Positions 26,301 through 36,772 are shown, numbered from the stretch's first letter. The stretch is DNA of 64,000 nt from Heterodera schachtii (GCA_023374025.1 SIJG01000003.1:3130416-3194415), one strand, 5' to 3'. Translations and numbers: made by a program. Notes: a model not told the origin generated them from the sequence alone.

Positions 26301-28734
26301 TAATTACCCAATTACGCTTACATTAATCAAATTTAATTGGTTGGCATTTTCAGGCTGCCATGACCATCTCAATTGGCTTCAGTGTGGACATTCCGGCCCA
26401 CGTGTCCTACCATTATTACCAGGCGGCAGCGCAAGGCGTTGATCAGCCGCAGGCGAAGCTGGTCAGTGTCATTAAGTCGTCAGAAAATTTGAAAAAACGC
26501 TAAAAAATTTTCAAAAAATTTATTTTCTTGGAATTTCTTCTAAAAAATTATTTAAATATTTTTTTATTTTTCGGGAGGAAACGACCTGCTCCGACAACAA
26601 TAATGATTGGACTGTAAAAAAAAAATTAGTTTTTATTTTTGTAAAAATGAAAGTGCGTTGATGCCGACCTGACGCCGCATTAAAATTTAAAAATTCGCTA
26701 AATTTACAAAAAATCCAAAATTTTTTGATAAAAAAACTACTAAAAATGGGGCTCAAAATCACAAAATTTGGTGATTGTTTGGCAAAAATCTGTTAACAAA
26801 CCGCATTTAAAATGTTTTTTGGAAAAACCGCCGCAAAAAAAATTTTTTTTTTAAAATTATTTTTAAACATATTTTTACGAAAAGTTATTTCTTTTTTACA
26901 GTAAAAATTACCAAAAAAAAAAAAACTTTGTTCAGGTGAACTGTTTGTCCTCGGTGGCTTTTCCTGCCCTCCAGGTAAATTATTTGAAAATTGCGTCAGC
27001 AAAATAATTAAATTAATTGATGGACTAATTACGGTAATTAATTGCATTGTTTGCTTATTAGGCTGCTCTGTCCACCTCGCTGTGTGTGTCCTCACTTCTG
27101 CTTGTCCATTTGCACATGGCTACTGTATTTGTGAGGACTATGGTAGGTTTGATTGAGAGAGACCAAACATTGAGGGATTATAGTATGGGTTAGACTTTTC
27201 GAAAATTTTGTTGCCCAAGTTTAAAATCCTTTAAAAATTCCAAAATATACTCCAATGCTGTCAGCGAGAGTCTTGGTCTCGACGCGAGAAAAGTTTCGGG
27301 TTTTTTGGGTCTCGGAATTTTTAGCCTCAAGTTTCGAGAAATTTTTGATCTCGAACAACATGAACAGACAACAAAGCATTGAGCACGGGGGTGGACCTTG
27401 ACAAAGAACCCAATTCCCGAGAAAGTTTCGGTTCGAGAAATGGGCTGAGAATTGAAGCCGAAAGTCAATACGAAGACGAAAAAAAAAAATCCCGCGAAAT
27501 TCTTTCAGTCGGGAATCAATTCTTTTAAGCGAAAATCTGCGAGATTCCTTGGCTCGAGAATCTTGACTTTGAATGAACAAAAAATATAGACCGAGACTCC
27601 AAAACCCCGAGAAATTTCTCGACTCGGAAACAAAACTTTCACACAGCCAGAGGGCCCCCTACGGCGTGCCAAAAAAAAAAAAATTTCTTTTGCCCTCAGG
27701 TGCTATGCGTGGTGCTGTGCAACCTGCACGGCCTGGTGTTCCTGCCCGCCTTTCTGATCCTGTTCGACTCCGTTGTCCAACACATGCGGAAACGCGTCGC
27801 GCAACGACGCGCCGCCGGCGCGGCGACAGACGCCAACGGTGGCGGCGGCGCCGTAAACAAGCGCTGGCCGACGCCCATCCCGGAGGCGAACAGCAGCCAG
27901 GAAAGCTCATTGCGTACCAATACCAATGCCGGTGCCGCGCCGCCAATGTCGCCGCCGGCGCAGAACCGAAATGGCGCCGCTGGCCAATACCGTAACGGAC
28001 GGACCAAAGCGCCGGCGGAACAGTCCCGCGTCACGGACAGGTGACAGACAACAAATGATGGTTAATTCTTTGGGACGATATATGAAGCCAAAATGTGATC
28101 GTTGGCATTTCCGCTGGGCCAAATTGATCACTCACTCACTGATCAGCAATTTGAGTCCCTTTCTGTCCCCAGTTAATTTTTAATGTAAAAAATTTTCAGC
28201 ACCGGGCAGAAAAATCAGAAATTTTTATCCGTTTTTTTACTTTTTTAAAATTTTAATGAAATTTGCTAACAAAATTTTCAAAAAATTAATTGCCCGTCCT
28301 TCTTCAAATTTTAAAAAATTTTGCATTTCGAGAGGGGAGGGGGGGGGGGGTTTTCTTTTGGGGGATTTTTCTATTATTAAGAAAGCCCTAAGTGTTCTCT
28401 ATCAGTCTACAAAATTTCAAAAAATTTTGTAAAGTTTCAAAAAAGTTAGGGCCAAAGATGTTAAGACACCAAGAATACAGTGCCGTTTTAGTATAGCCGG
28501 GACTCAAATGGCTGTTTTTTTGGTATTTTCGGGCACCACTGTTTTTCCAGGCCGATGTTGGACCGTTTCAATTCGGTGGACGAGACGGACGGCGGCGGCA
28601 CGGAAATGGTGGCATCCAAACCGTCGATGAAATCCATTGTGAAAGTGCCAGCAACGGAGGTGGTGTCAGAAAATGAGGAGGAGCAAAAAGTGGACGACAA
28701 CAAATCGGCAGCAGTGGACAATTCAAAAAATTAG
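11399..28734 (+). CDS. Patched-related (PTR) protein with sterol-sensing domain, 28 exons, 1196 aa
   Basis: Exons: 11399-11551, 12057-12170, 12458-12516, 12761-12830, 13316-13420, 14321-14446, 14504-14614, 15151-15545, 16029-16092, 16155-16274, 17252-17295, 17846-18038, 19260-19406, 20024-20182, 20721-20808, 20873-20925, 21504-21572, 21631-21672, 22252-22417, 23192-23390, 24595-24711, 24959-25061, 25654-25794, 26354-26461, 26936-26974, 27062-27142, 27700-28040, 28551-28734. All junction phases agree. TM1 is near residues 90-108. A Ser/Gly/Asp-rich loop lies at about 255-340. The sterol-sensing core is about 404-575 with GVDSSYLMIHEW near 484. A second helix bundle is at about 900-1055 with GFSVDIPAHVSYHYY and NLHGLVFLPAF, both typical of nematode PTR proteins. 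The tail is Ala/Pro/Glu-rich. PTR proteins are RND-type membrane transporters linked to lipid traffic and moulting in C. elegans (family knowledge). The intron after exon 23 uses a GC donor (ATG/gcaagt). A non-coding first exon cannot be excluded. I cannot assign the exact PTR orthologue. Confidence 0.9.
12183..12436. repeat. Degenerate tandem repeat in PTR intron 2
   Basis: About seven units of 'ttggcattttgccaaaa' with a 'gacgctttatgcc' spacer, roughly 36 bp each, decay to the right. TTGGCATTTTGCCAA is itself palindromic. The array is confined to the intron between exons 2 and 3. Confidence 0.7.
13574..14188. mobile_element. hAT-type MITE with TACATATTT motif, PTR intron 5
   Basis: Ends cagggcttctttttttatgt and acataaaaaaagaagccttg are inverted repeats. 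The 8-bp duplications ttaatcat lie at 13566-13573 and 14189-14196. Both flanks of the element are filled with directly repeated tacatattttgggatttt-like units. There is no coding capacity. CAGGG/CAAGG ends fit the hAT consensus. Confidence 0.87.
16493..16671. mobile_element. hAT-type foldback MITE with GGAGTCCCG motif, PTR intron 10
   Basis: Ends tagagtccggtaaaa and cgccggactcta are flanked by 8-bp duplications caaaaaac (16485-16492 and 16672-16679). The interior is a series of cggga/tcccg and gggagt/actccc motifs that can fold back. Confidence 0.87.
16906..17112. mobile_element. Small TIR element (GGCGCTACTTTAAA family), copy 2, PTR intron 10
   Basis: A 207-bp element with ends ggcgctactttaaagg and cctttaaagtagcgcc. 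The 8-bp duplications gaagatta are at 16898-16905 and 17113-17120. It shares its ends and the 'acccttttgt..gcaaaatttttt' core with 908-1433. Confidence 0.88.
17455..17795. repeat. AT-rich palindrome ending in GGCGAGATTTC units, PTR intron 11
   Basis: About 17505-17570 is the inverse of about 17640-17705 (aaaattcttagaaaattttt against its complement). The right side runs into 'gcggcgagatttcggcctgcgagatttcggcggcgtgatttt' (17740-17783), the same motif that is expanded into the 14-bp minisatellite at 56.2-57.06 kb. Similar tails occur at about 23065-23115, 30785-30890, 52895-53045, 58936-58985 and 60484-60542, so this is a dispersed family. Confidence 0.65.
18058..18644. mobile_element. hAT-type MITE with CCGATTACGATT motif, PTR intron 12
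   Basis: Ends cagggatgtgccgag and tcggcacatccctg are inverted repeats flanked by 8-bp duplications gtgcgtac (18050-18057 and 18645-18652). Both ends carry many direct copies of ccgattccgattacgatt-like sequence. An inner segment at about 18335-18525 starts tagggttgtaaattatatgg and carries an ATATGGAC motif. It looks like another, incomplete element nested inside; the same start occurs at 62873. Confidence 0.88.
18840..19200. repeat. Tandem duplication (about 180 bp) in PTR intron 12
   Basis: The block 'tttcacttaaattcaaca..caccaccacactaattagcggcaaa..catcgcaaattt..gtgcactaattag' occurs twice, at about 18826-18985 and 19008-19162, with further 'gcactaattagt' units between and after. ACTAATTAGT is itself palindromic. 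Confidence 0.7.
21690..22145. repeat. Degenerate tandem repeat (about 200-220 bp) in PTR intron 18
   Basis: The series 'aaattattgaat..gagtgctTa..ttacttgctaattaa..ataattattgactaagtgctaattatgcaatta..aaataccttattt' recurs about two and a half times. It is purely intronic and AT-rich. Confidence 0.6.
23636..23912. repeat. Palindromic foldback element, PTR intron 20
   Basis: The left half (atccactcataacttttct, then ccaaattgtacaatcttgg, tatcatacgatagccctaag, tttcaaaaaattttattg) is mirrored by the right half with few mismatches, about 125 bp per arm. Related fragments lie at about 28380-28475, about 47080-47290 and about 51050-51130, so it is a dispersed family. I could not fix a target duplication. 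Confidence 0.75.
24729..24909. mobile_element. hAT-type foldback MITE (GGACCTGG variant), PTR intron 21
   Basis: Ends cagagttgtacgggacc and ggtcccgtacatctcta are flanked by 8-bp duplications cttaaaag (24721-24728 and 24910-24917). The backbone (caactgagtac..ttttgacca..ttttcccagcc) matches the elements at 966-1131 and 55602-55752, with different motif copies. It starts 17 bases after the exon 21 donor. Confidence 0.88.
25066..25630. repeat. TGATCA-rich degenerate tandem repeat, PTR intron 22
   Basis: Units of about 60-70 bp of the form 'ttctgatcacttcaattcaataccgatcgcttgatcaaagctttgttttcccga' repeat five or more times from about 25250 to 25625. GATC and TGATCA are common throughout 9.9-28 kb but densest here. 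Confidence 0.7.
25795..25800 (+). other. GC-AG splice donor (gcaagt)
   Basis: Exon 23 of the PTR gene ends DLDPITM and the next bases are gcaagt, the strong form of a GC donor. No GT site nearby keeps the frame to exon 24, which begins at 26354 after ttttcag. Two more GC donors are used in the third lyase gene (61166-61161 and 59610-59605, - strand). Raised GC-AG usage is reported for cyst nematodes (established knowledge, from memory). Confidence 0.75.
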
Positions 28735-29413
28735 GGGCAAAAAAATGGCATTTCAAAAAAAAAATTAAAAATTTGTTTTTTTAAAGTTCAAATTAATTTC
28801 ATTTTTAATTTTATATCTGTGATTTTTACTGTTTTTTTACATATTGTAATGCGACAACATTGGAGACCTCTAATAAGAAGAAAAATATTACTATCTTCTT
28901 CAATACGTATTGAGAAAAAACGGGTTGCGGCAATAGTGCCGATGGTACCCACCTTTTTTGGAAAAATGAAATTTTTGAAATTTTTTTTCGAGAAAAGATT
29001 GTAGAAGCGGTTTTAAGGGCCGGAGAATCTGAATCTGATATTAATTCCGACCTATGTCGAACCCCGAACCCGGGTTCGAGCAAAAAGTCGAAAACTCAAA
29101 TTTTCGAATTTCTCATTTTTGGTCTAAAAATGGCTTTCACCAGTAGCAAAAAAAATTTTGGATGGAAATTTTTTTTTTTTTTTTGGATTTTCGTGTTTGG
29201 CCCTATGACAGGGTTGTAATACATACCATCATGATGCATCCTTGCAATAAAATTTCCAGTTCAATCAAATTCATTAGTCGCCTAGCAAATTTAATGAGAC
29301 CAACAACAAAAAAAACAGAATAAGAGACCAAACAAAGTGAGAGAGAGAGGAGACCAGGCAAAAATAAATTCAACAAATGCATACATTTTCCTATATTTTG
29401 ATATTTTCCCGCA
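28735..29413. other. Convergent intergenic region between PTR and lyase copy 1
   Basis: This holds the 3' flanks of two tail-to-tail genes. 29040-29135 contains a fragment of the 'ggacccgaattcgaac' foldback family. 29310-29400 includes 'gaccaaacaaagtgagaga..gaccaggcaaa', which also follows the stop codons of lyase copy 2 (54890-54950, inverse) and copy 3 (57905-57935), so it is a shared 3' untranslated motif. No gene is seen. Confidence 0.55.
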
Positions 29414-32400
29414 TTACACGTCCAATTCTTCCGGTTGCATTTCCTCTTCCGTGACACCGCTGATCGCCTCCTGCAATTCGTTGTCGAGAAAGTCGCGCAC
29501 AATTTCAACCGAACGGCCGCAGAGCAAAATGGGATTGGCAATCAGTTGGGCCAAATCAGCGCGAACCTTCCGAGAAATTATTTGTCAAAAAAAACAAATA
29601 AAAAATTCAAATGACGTCCTTCCCTATTTTTAACAAAGCATCACAAAATTTGCAAATTTTCCACGACCGGCGTGCGTTTCAACGAAGAATTTTTGTAAGA
29701 AAAAAAAGCTAGAAATTTTCTGAGATTTTTCTATAAGTCCAAAAATTTTTTTGAAAACAAATATTTCAAACCCGAAAATGGCAAAGTTCAGATTTTCAAA
29801 AATTTTGCGATGGCGAAAAATGGAGTGCACACATAGCCGGGAATTGGCCCGTCAAGTTTTGCTTCCCATGTATTTTTTTCAGTCTATACATGGGCCTTCA
29901 ATTGCATGTCGTTGCCAACGAAATCATTTATCCCCTTCCATCAACTCACATCCTCCGGGAATTTGGCCAGCACTTCCTCACGGTTCTGCACGTTTCCCCG
30001 GAAAATGTCGTTGATGAATGCGTGCGCCTTCTGCTGATTGTTGCCAAAACTGCGGGTGAGCATCATCTTCGCACGCTCCAAAAAGGCGTATGATTTGGCC
30101 ACATTGTCATTCACCACTCCGTAATTGACGCACAGTTTCGGGATCACGGCCTGAACAAAGAAGGGGGAAGGGGGGGGGTGAGTGAATATCAGAGGCGACG
30201 ATTTTTTTTTTGTTGCTTTACAATGCCAAAATCAAATTTAAATCAACCATCCATCCATGTAATGGTCGAACTCTTTTCTGCTTATCACGTACGCCTTTAA
30301 AATGATGTAATAAACAGTACCAGCAGTGTTGACAGAATGGCGTCCGCATCCAGAAAGGCTCGCTGCTGCATGGTGTATTGAGTGCCAGTGCCAATGCCGT
30401 CCGTACTTCCCACATACCCCACGGCGGCACAGTTCAGCAGCATACTCTGACAATGGATTAGGGAGACTTATTTTACTGTTCAACAAATTCTGTTTGACAC
30501 AATCACTTTCCGTTGTTTATTTAACTGTTTAAGCGATTTAGAGATTGAAAAATTTAAGTTTTCTGGACATATTTAATTGTAAGTTTGGAAATTTAAATTT
30601 AAAAAAAATTGGGGGGGGGAATCTGCACTTACCACCATTTGGTTAATCATTCCATGGTTTTCAAGAGCGGAAACCGCAGAACTGCCGACCTGCAAAAGAG
30701 AAGAAATAAGGCACAAAAAATGAGTAAAATAACGAAAAAAATATATCCCAACCCCGCAAACAAAAATGGCACGAAAAAGTCAGTATTTTCGGAATAGGAC
30801 AAAATTTCTCCGCCAAAATTACGCCGTGACAAAAAATTTCGCGGAACAAATTTTTTAAAAAATTTCATCGACGGAATTTTGAGGTGTACCAGTTAAGTGT
30901 TTTGTGGTATTAAGAATACTAACGTATTTCATAGGTATCATTTTTAATCACTTTTTTTACCTGTTCATCGCCGAATGATACGCTCATTTCGCCGTCGGAC
31001 TGCAAAATGCGCAAATCAAAAGCAAATTTGGAGGCCGCGGAAGCCAACGAAGCGAGTGCAAAAGCCAAATTAAAGTCCTTGAAAAAGAGCACAAAAGTTA
31101 GGACCGAGCTTTGGATTTGGCCCAAAGACATAGCTAAAAGTAATGCTTTTGCAACAAAAAATAAATAAATTTAAAAAGGAACAAATTTGACGAAAATTGG
31201 CTAAAATTTCCCATTCATGCACATACGGCGCCAAAAATCATTAAGGATTAATGATAATTTATAGTTCGCTCAAATGCTAGATAAAGGCCCAGAGATTCAG
31301 CTATTTTGTGGAAATGTTTTGAAAAAAATTATTAATTCATCATTAAATTTTGAAAAATTTTTAAAATTATTTTCTTAAAAAATTTTAGGTTTTAAAAATA
31401 GTAGAAAAACTTCCCGGGGGGGGGGGGGGGGGGAGGGGAAATGTAGGCACCCTAATCGTCAGGTGATACATCCCTCACCGTGCCATTACAACCGGTGAAC
31501 AGTTTGTCCCCAAAGCCGGCCTTCTGCGCAAACGCGGCGTCGAACTGCTCGGCACGCTCGAGATCAGTGATGTTGAAGAGGCCGACCAGCGGGTCCTGCA
31601 TGGCGATGGCATCCATGACGCCGCGAAAGCGCAACTCGGCACGCACCTGACGGAGCTGAACACACGAAATAGGGAATAAAAAAAGGAAAATTTTTATTAG
31701 AATTTTTTTTGAGAATAAGCTTATTTTAGGGAGTTTTCGGGGTCGAAAAACCGATAAATTTATTTCGAGTTTTATGCGGGTCCGAATTCGAACTGGGAAT
31801 TGGGTTTTCGTGGTCTAACAAAACGTTCGAACTCATTTCTTACCTCGGGCTCGAACCAAACGAATGGTTCATGAAATGGGAATTTTGGGCGAAAATTAGT
31901 GCCGACTTTTTGTTCGAATTCTGTACTAGGGTTGGAAATGGGTCGCAACGGAATCAGAGGAAAGCCATAATTTTTTTTCTTCTTACCTTTTTGAATGCGT
32001 TCAGAAGTCCGTCTGCCCAAAGGACCGCCCTTTTGCCAATGGTCACCAACGAAGCCTTCTGCAAACTAATGCGCCCAACGGTAGGATGGTCGGCAGTGTC
32101 ATTGGCGAATTTGGCAAGATGCTTCAGACAGATGGCCAATCTGTGCAAGGAAAAAATTAATAAAAAAAACAAATACAGGACCATTTGCGCCTGCAAAAAA
32201 AAAAAAAATTTTTCCAAAAAAAATCCCCTTTTTGCGGTCGCTGACCCTGAAACCCATTCGGCGAAGGTGGGAGGGGGTTCGACCCCTCCTCCTTCGCCTG
32301 CGAAGTGCCCTAAAACGGGGGCCTTTCACAGCGAGGGGGGGGGGGTGAGCGAAGGCAAAAAGGGAAATTTTTTAAAAATTTCTTTTTCTTAAAAATTAGC

Positions 32401-33566
32401 CAAAATTGCAATTTTTGGTCTTTTTTGAAAAGTGCGGCGTAAAAAAAAAGCGTTTTTAAAAGCAAAAAAAAGTCGCTGTTTGACTTGAAATCCCGAAAAC
32501 TTAGTAATTTTGGGTGAAAGCCTGTTAACAAACTTTTGGAATTTCTTTTCGCAATAGGCCGCTCACATTCCCCCCCCTCCCCCCACTCAACCTCTTGCTC
32601 AAAATTTTGGTTGACCGAAGAACATCAGCCAATACTCACAAAATTTAGTGTTTTTTTTTGAAATATGAAAAAAAAAGAAAACCTTTTGATCAAATAGTCA
32701 AGTGCCTCCCGCTGGGTCATCAGGTCAGCGTTGTCCTGCACAAAGCACGAAGTCTTAAAAAACATCATCTAATTATTTTAAAGTAAAATACTGCAGGAAC
32801 ATTTATGCAAATTATAAGCCGAGTCAGGCCCGTAGCATGGGGATTAGAGTTCGTGGCTTTTCTGTCTGTACGGGTTTACATGTTCTCTTCAGAGGCGCAC
32901 GCTCTCTCGTAGGGACAGAGACGCATATTCTCTCGCAGCAGGAAAAAGTCCGTATTAGTCCGTGTGGTGAAACTTCGCTACGCTGGGATGCGTTACGACT
33001 CTCTGATGCAGCGAAGTTTCACCACACGGACTTTTTCCTGCGGCGAGAGAATATGCGTCTCTGCCCTACGAGAAAGCATGCGCCTCTGAAGCGAACATGT
33101 AAATCCGTACAAACAGAAAAGGCACAAACTCTAATGGGGATATGAGGGGAGGGGGGGAGGAAAATCCAGAAATCAAAATTATCCTTTTAAATGGGCAAGT
33201 TTTTGAAATTACCAGTTATTTAGCTAGCACGGTCCTGAGCCAGTGGTCAATTTTAAAACGGGAAATTCGGGGCCTTATTTTACTATAAATGCCCATAATT
33301 ATTAAAATCGTCTTTTATTGCAAACCTCAAAAAAAGACTCAATGCGCTCCATCGTAGGCGCCTCGCCCAACCCGCTCTCGGACTCGACCAGCCAGTTGCA
33401 CAACTGACGAGAGAGGGCAACCTGAATACACCGTGATGAAAACAAATTGAAAACTGACATAAAGAGATTACTGCTGGTCGCTTACTTTTTTTTCACGAGA
33501 AAAAAGGTGAAGAAGTGGGCTTTTGCGGCACCAACGCTCGGAAAAAACACTTTTGTAAGAGTCCAT
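29414..33566 (-). CDS. adsl: Adenylosuccinate-lyase-like protein, copy 1 (410 aa, active site degraded)
   Basis: Exons in coding order: 33566-33486, 33421-33326, 32753-32683, 32140-31987, 31655-31479, 31077-30961, 30689-30633, 30446-30321, 30150-29950, 29566-29414 (stop TAA). All phases agree and no exon contains a stop. ADSL cleaves SAICAR and adenylosuccinate in purine synthesis as a homotetramer (family knowledge). Recognisable parts: MDSYKSVFSERW at the start, [53 protein letters not shown], and AALDH-like to RDFLDNEL at the C-terminus. Missing or changed: the HDVMAH region (shortened to TMERIESF), the IIHLG segment, the TH dipeptide (here GRIS), and most of SSAMPYKRNP (only VGSSA then VSALENHG; exon 36 bp shorter than in copy 2). 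It probably has no lyase activity alone. It could be a pseudoenzyme or an early pseudogene. Confidence 0.8.
32845..33133. mobile_element. 289-bp hairpin MITE inside lyase copy 1 intron 2
   Basis: This is a near-complete palindrome: arms of about 110 bp (tagagttcgtggcttttctg against its inverse) plus an inner pair (gtccgtgtggtgaaacttcg) and a short loop. Exact 8-bp duplications atggggat lie at 32837-32844 and 33134-33141. TAGAG ends fit hAT. It is absent from the other duplication arm, so it arrived after the duplication or was lost there. It is less AT-rich than its surroundings. Confidence 0.9.
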
Positions 33567-33837
33567 ATTTGTTTAAAGAAAATACTTGGAAAATGGCTAA
33601 ACACAGCGAATCAATTTTGGGTTCTCTTGTTCAAATAAGCAGGTTTAAGTTTATTATTTACCTAAATGTTCTTTTTGCGGTTATTTTATCGCATGAAAAG
33701 CTCAAAAATAGCATTTTTTCAGAAGAAAAAAGGGCTCACAATCAGTGAACTTTAGGCGTTCAATCTTCAGTTTCTATGGCCATTACTTTTTTCTTGCTTG
33801 GAAACTGAAAATTGGAGGCTTAAAAATTGATTGGGTA

Positions 33838-34061
33838 CTTTCCTGTTTTGAAGGCACACCCCAATTTAAAAAAATATGTTGGACTCGTATTTAGTTATGA
33901 GTTTCTTTGGAGCGAGGACTATAAACGACATAACGTCAATGAATTTGAGGATATTTTGACAGAAATACTGCTTTTATGCCTCCAAAATAGTTAAGTCTAT
34001 TAAAATTGAACGCTCTTTGTTGCATTATAAAAAAATTGTGTGTGCCTTTAAAACAGGTAAG
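33838..34061. mobile_element. Tc1/mariner-type MITE, copy 1
   Basis: Ends ctttcctgttttgaaggcac and gtgcctttaaaacaggtaag are flanked by TA (33836-33837 and 34062-34063). The same element in opposite orientation is at 57083-57298, including the internal 'tttatgcctccaaaata' and 'ttggactcgtattt' segments. Confidence 0.8.
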
Positions 34062-34409
34062 TACCATCGATTGGACGCCTAAAGTGTATTAGAACTGCAT
34101 TTTCTGCGGTGCGCTTTTAACAAACAAACAAACAAAAAAACTTTTCGAGAACAGGGGTTCGCCGATAGGCGCCACCGGGAAGAATATGAATTTTGTAAAG
34201 AAAATTTTTTGTTTTGTGTTAGATCCTAGGGTTTTTAAGATGAAAATGTTATTGTTTAAACAACATAATAGTAAGCATGGACATCGGTCACACATTACCC
34301 AACGCTTTGATGGGTACCCGGTGATTTCGTCAGTGGAAATCCCTTACTATATACTAAGGTGGAAAAAACCTAAAATAAGTTTAGTTTCCTACAATGCGGC
34401 AGAGAAGCG

Positions 34410-36017
34410 GGAAAATATCGGTCATATGGCCCGGAGCCCAAAATGGCCGAAATATATACCAATCGATAGCTCTCGGTCTGTAATGGAAGAATCCGAAATA
34501 ATTTTTTTGCGGCAACCAATCCCTGAAGAGTTACAGACCCGGGACTGAAGTGGCCAAATGCCTTTGGAACTGAACCGTCCAATTACTTAAAACGCATGAA
34601 TTGCGACAAAATAGATATCATTAGAGACCGACTTTTGAGGCATATGCCTTTTTTTTCTGCGCACTTGTTTCGATATATTGAGCATAAATAACGCATTTTC
34701 CACTTGGTTTGAGGCTTCTACGTTGACTTTTATTATGCCTTTTTTTGCCTTTTTCGGGATTTTCGTGCCTTAAATGCCTTTTTTGGCATTTTGCCGTTTT
34801 GGTGCCTTTTTTGGCGTTTTTTTCCCGAAAAATTCCATAAAAAATGCAATAAAATCGGGAAAATACACCCCTAAAAATGACTTGAAAAATTTTCCAGAAA
34901 TTACACCCCTAAGAATTGAATTTTTTTTAGAAAATACACCCCTAAGAATTAAAATTTTTTTCTCAAAAATTGATCGCCAAAATTTCATTTTTTTTTCTTG
35001 ATAAAAAAGTTTAGTTTTAAAAATTTTTTGTCAAAAAACATTATAAAACATTTATTAGTCATTTAAAAGACCAAAATTAAGTTTTTTGGTTAAGTTTTAC
35101 GTGTTTTGCTCACTAAAAATACGCAATAAAAAAATTTAAATGCCTTTTTTCATGCCTTTTTCGCGATTTTCGTGTCTTTTCATGCCTTTTTTTCAATTTT
35201 TTTGTGCCTTTTATAGTGCCTTTTTCGCAATTTTTGGTGCCTTTTTAGTCGGTCTCTAGATATCATTCGATTCCTCTCGGCATGTAACCCAAGAATCTGA
35301 AAGAATTTTTGGATAAAAACGAAATTGAAAAAAGATATGGGTCATCAAAATCGTTAAAACTGGTTTAAACCGGTCAGTCACAAAAAAGGAAAAAATCAAA
35401 TATAAAAGATTGAATTTAGCTTATTGCGCTAAAAAACCGCCGCACACTCGACTACGGCGGCCAGTAGGTGGGGCGAGACTACGGGCTACGGAAGAAGTCC
35501 GCGCGTGATCCGCAGGCGGTTGACTGATTGGCGGGGGCCCTTCGGGCCCCCGCAGTCAACCGCCTGTGGCGCTCGTCAGACTGCTTCCTCCGCCCTCCGT
35601 CTCGCCCCACTACTTGCTCCGTCTTCGCATGCTCCCTTTTGCGAAGTTCGAAAGCTGCAAGTGCCTTTAAGCGTTTTTGGCTCACTTAAATTGGTTTTTT
35701 TTTATCAGTCATTTTTTCGAGGTTTTGATGACCCATAACTTTTTTCAATTTCGTTTTTATCCAAAATTCTTTCAGATTCGTGGGTTATATGCCGAGAGGA
35801 ATCGAATGATATCTATTTTGTCGCAATTCATGCGTTTTAAGTAATTGGACGGTTCAGTCCCAAAGGCATTTGGCCACTTCAGTCCCGGGTTTGTAACTCT
35901 TCAGGGATTGGTTGCCGCAAAAAAATTCTTTCGGATTCTTCCATTACAGACCGAGAGCTATCGATTGGTATATATTTCGGCCATTTTGGGCTCCGGGCCA
36001 TATGACCGATATTTACC
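34410..36017. mobile_element. Large foldback element (GGWAAATATCGGTC ends) with a nested MITE
   Basis: Arms begin ggaaaatatcggtcatatgg and end with the inverse ccatatgaccgatatttacc. The 8-bp duplications gagaagcg are at 34402-34409 and 36018-36025. The arms stay complementary to the centre, where a GC-rich stem with a ttc loop (ggcgggggcccttcgggccc, 35530-35549) forms the tip. The unoccupied site gagaagcgaaata exists at 39858-39870 in a related copy of the host sequence, confirming insertion. The nested element at 34622-35258 interrupts the left arm. Confidence 0.9.
34622..35258. mobile_element. hAT-type MITE with TGCCTTTTT motif nested in a foldback arm
   Basis: Ends tagagaccgacttttgaggc and gcctttttagtcggtctcta. 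The 8-bp duplications gatatcat are at 34614-34621 and 35259-35266. The opposite arm of the host foldback holds the uninterrupted site (inverse, 35806-35813), so the insertion is verified inside the window. The body repeats tgccttttttgg/tgcctttttcg in direct orientation at both ends. Confidence 0.92.
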
Positions 36018-36294
36018 GAGAAGCGAAATAAGGAATAGGTAAATTGTAGGGAACTAAATTCAAAAATGAACTATAGTTTCCTACATCAGAATGTAGGAAA
36101 CTAAAAAACATTACGCCAGAAAAGCCCAAAAATTTAAAATTCTGGTAAAATCAAGCATTTCTCGTATATTTTTCTTTGAGTTTTCACCTAATAAACACGT
36201 TCTAACACCTGACTTCTTAAGCATAGTTCTTCAAGTAATTTTATCAGACTAATAAAAAGCAAAATTGAATAAATAAGAATGAATTTTGTGTAAT

Positions 36295-36603
36295 TCAAGT
36301 AACAATATGATCAGTATCATCAAAAGCTTTCAAATGGTTCAAAGATCCGCAGCAAATAATCGCGGAAATTGTCTCTTCTGCCATATTGCATCGCGTAAAA
36401 TCCGTCTTCAGTCGCCTGAGATGAGAAAACGCCCTCTCCGCATGCGCCGAGCTGGCCGGGATGCACAAAATTTTTTGGGCGAGACGTTTCAAATTTGGCA
36501 TGAACTTAAAATAAAATTTTTGGGTATTTTATGTATGCTTATCACATTATCACCTTTTGTTCACGCCAAAATTCCAGCAAATCGACGATTTTAGTACATG
36601 GCA
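36295..36603 (-). pseudogene. hAT transposase C-terminal (dimerisation) fragment
   Basis: Read on the - strand from about 36600, a short exon TKIVDLLEFWREQK is followed after a small intron by FMPNLKRLAQKILCIPASSAHAERAFS, the hallmark of the hAT dimerisation region, and a stop near 36295. It is separated from, and inverted relative to, the rest of the transposase at 37808-39810. The break is at catggcat (36597-36604), the inverse of atgccatg where the other part ends. Confidence 0.75.
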
Positions 36604-36772
36604 TTAAGGTGGAAAAAACCTAAAATAAGTTTAGTTTCCTACATTTTGTGTCTGACCCAAAAAAATTATAGTTTCCTATAATAAGAATGTAGGAAACTAC
36701 AATTCATTATGCCAGAAAAGCTCATAAATTTAAATTTTGCTTACTTTTTCTTCTTCATTATTTAATTTAGAA

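Larger units (their letters stand above)
27910..33637. repeat. Left arm of the large inverted duplication
   Basis: This segment is the inverse of 50457-56105: PTR exon 27 (3' part), PTR exon 28, all ten exons and introns of the lyase gene, and about 70 bp of its 5' flank up to 'gagaacccaaaattgatt'. Differences include the hairpin element at 32845-33133 (left arm only) and the MITE at 55602-55752 (right arm only). Exon-level divergence is moderate, so the duplication is not very recent. Confidence 0.9.

Noticed and set aside
32837..33145. 102-codon open frame over the hairpin element
   Set aside because: It runs through both arms of a palindrome; the hairpin MITE explains it.
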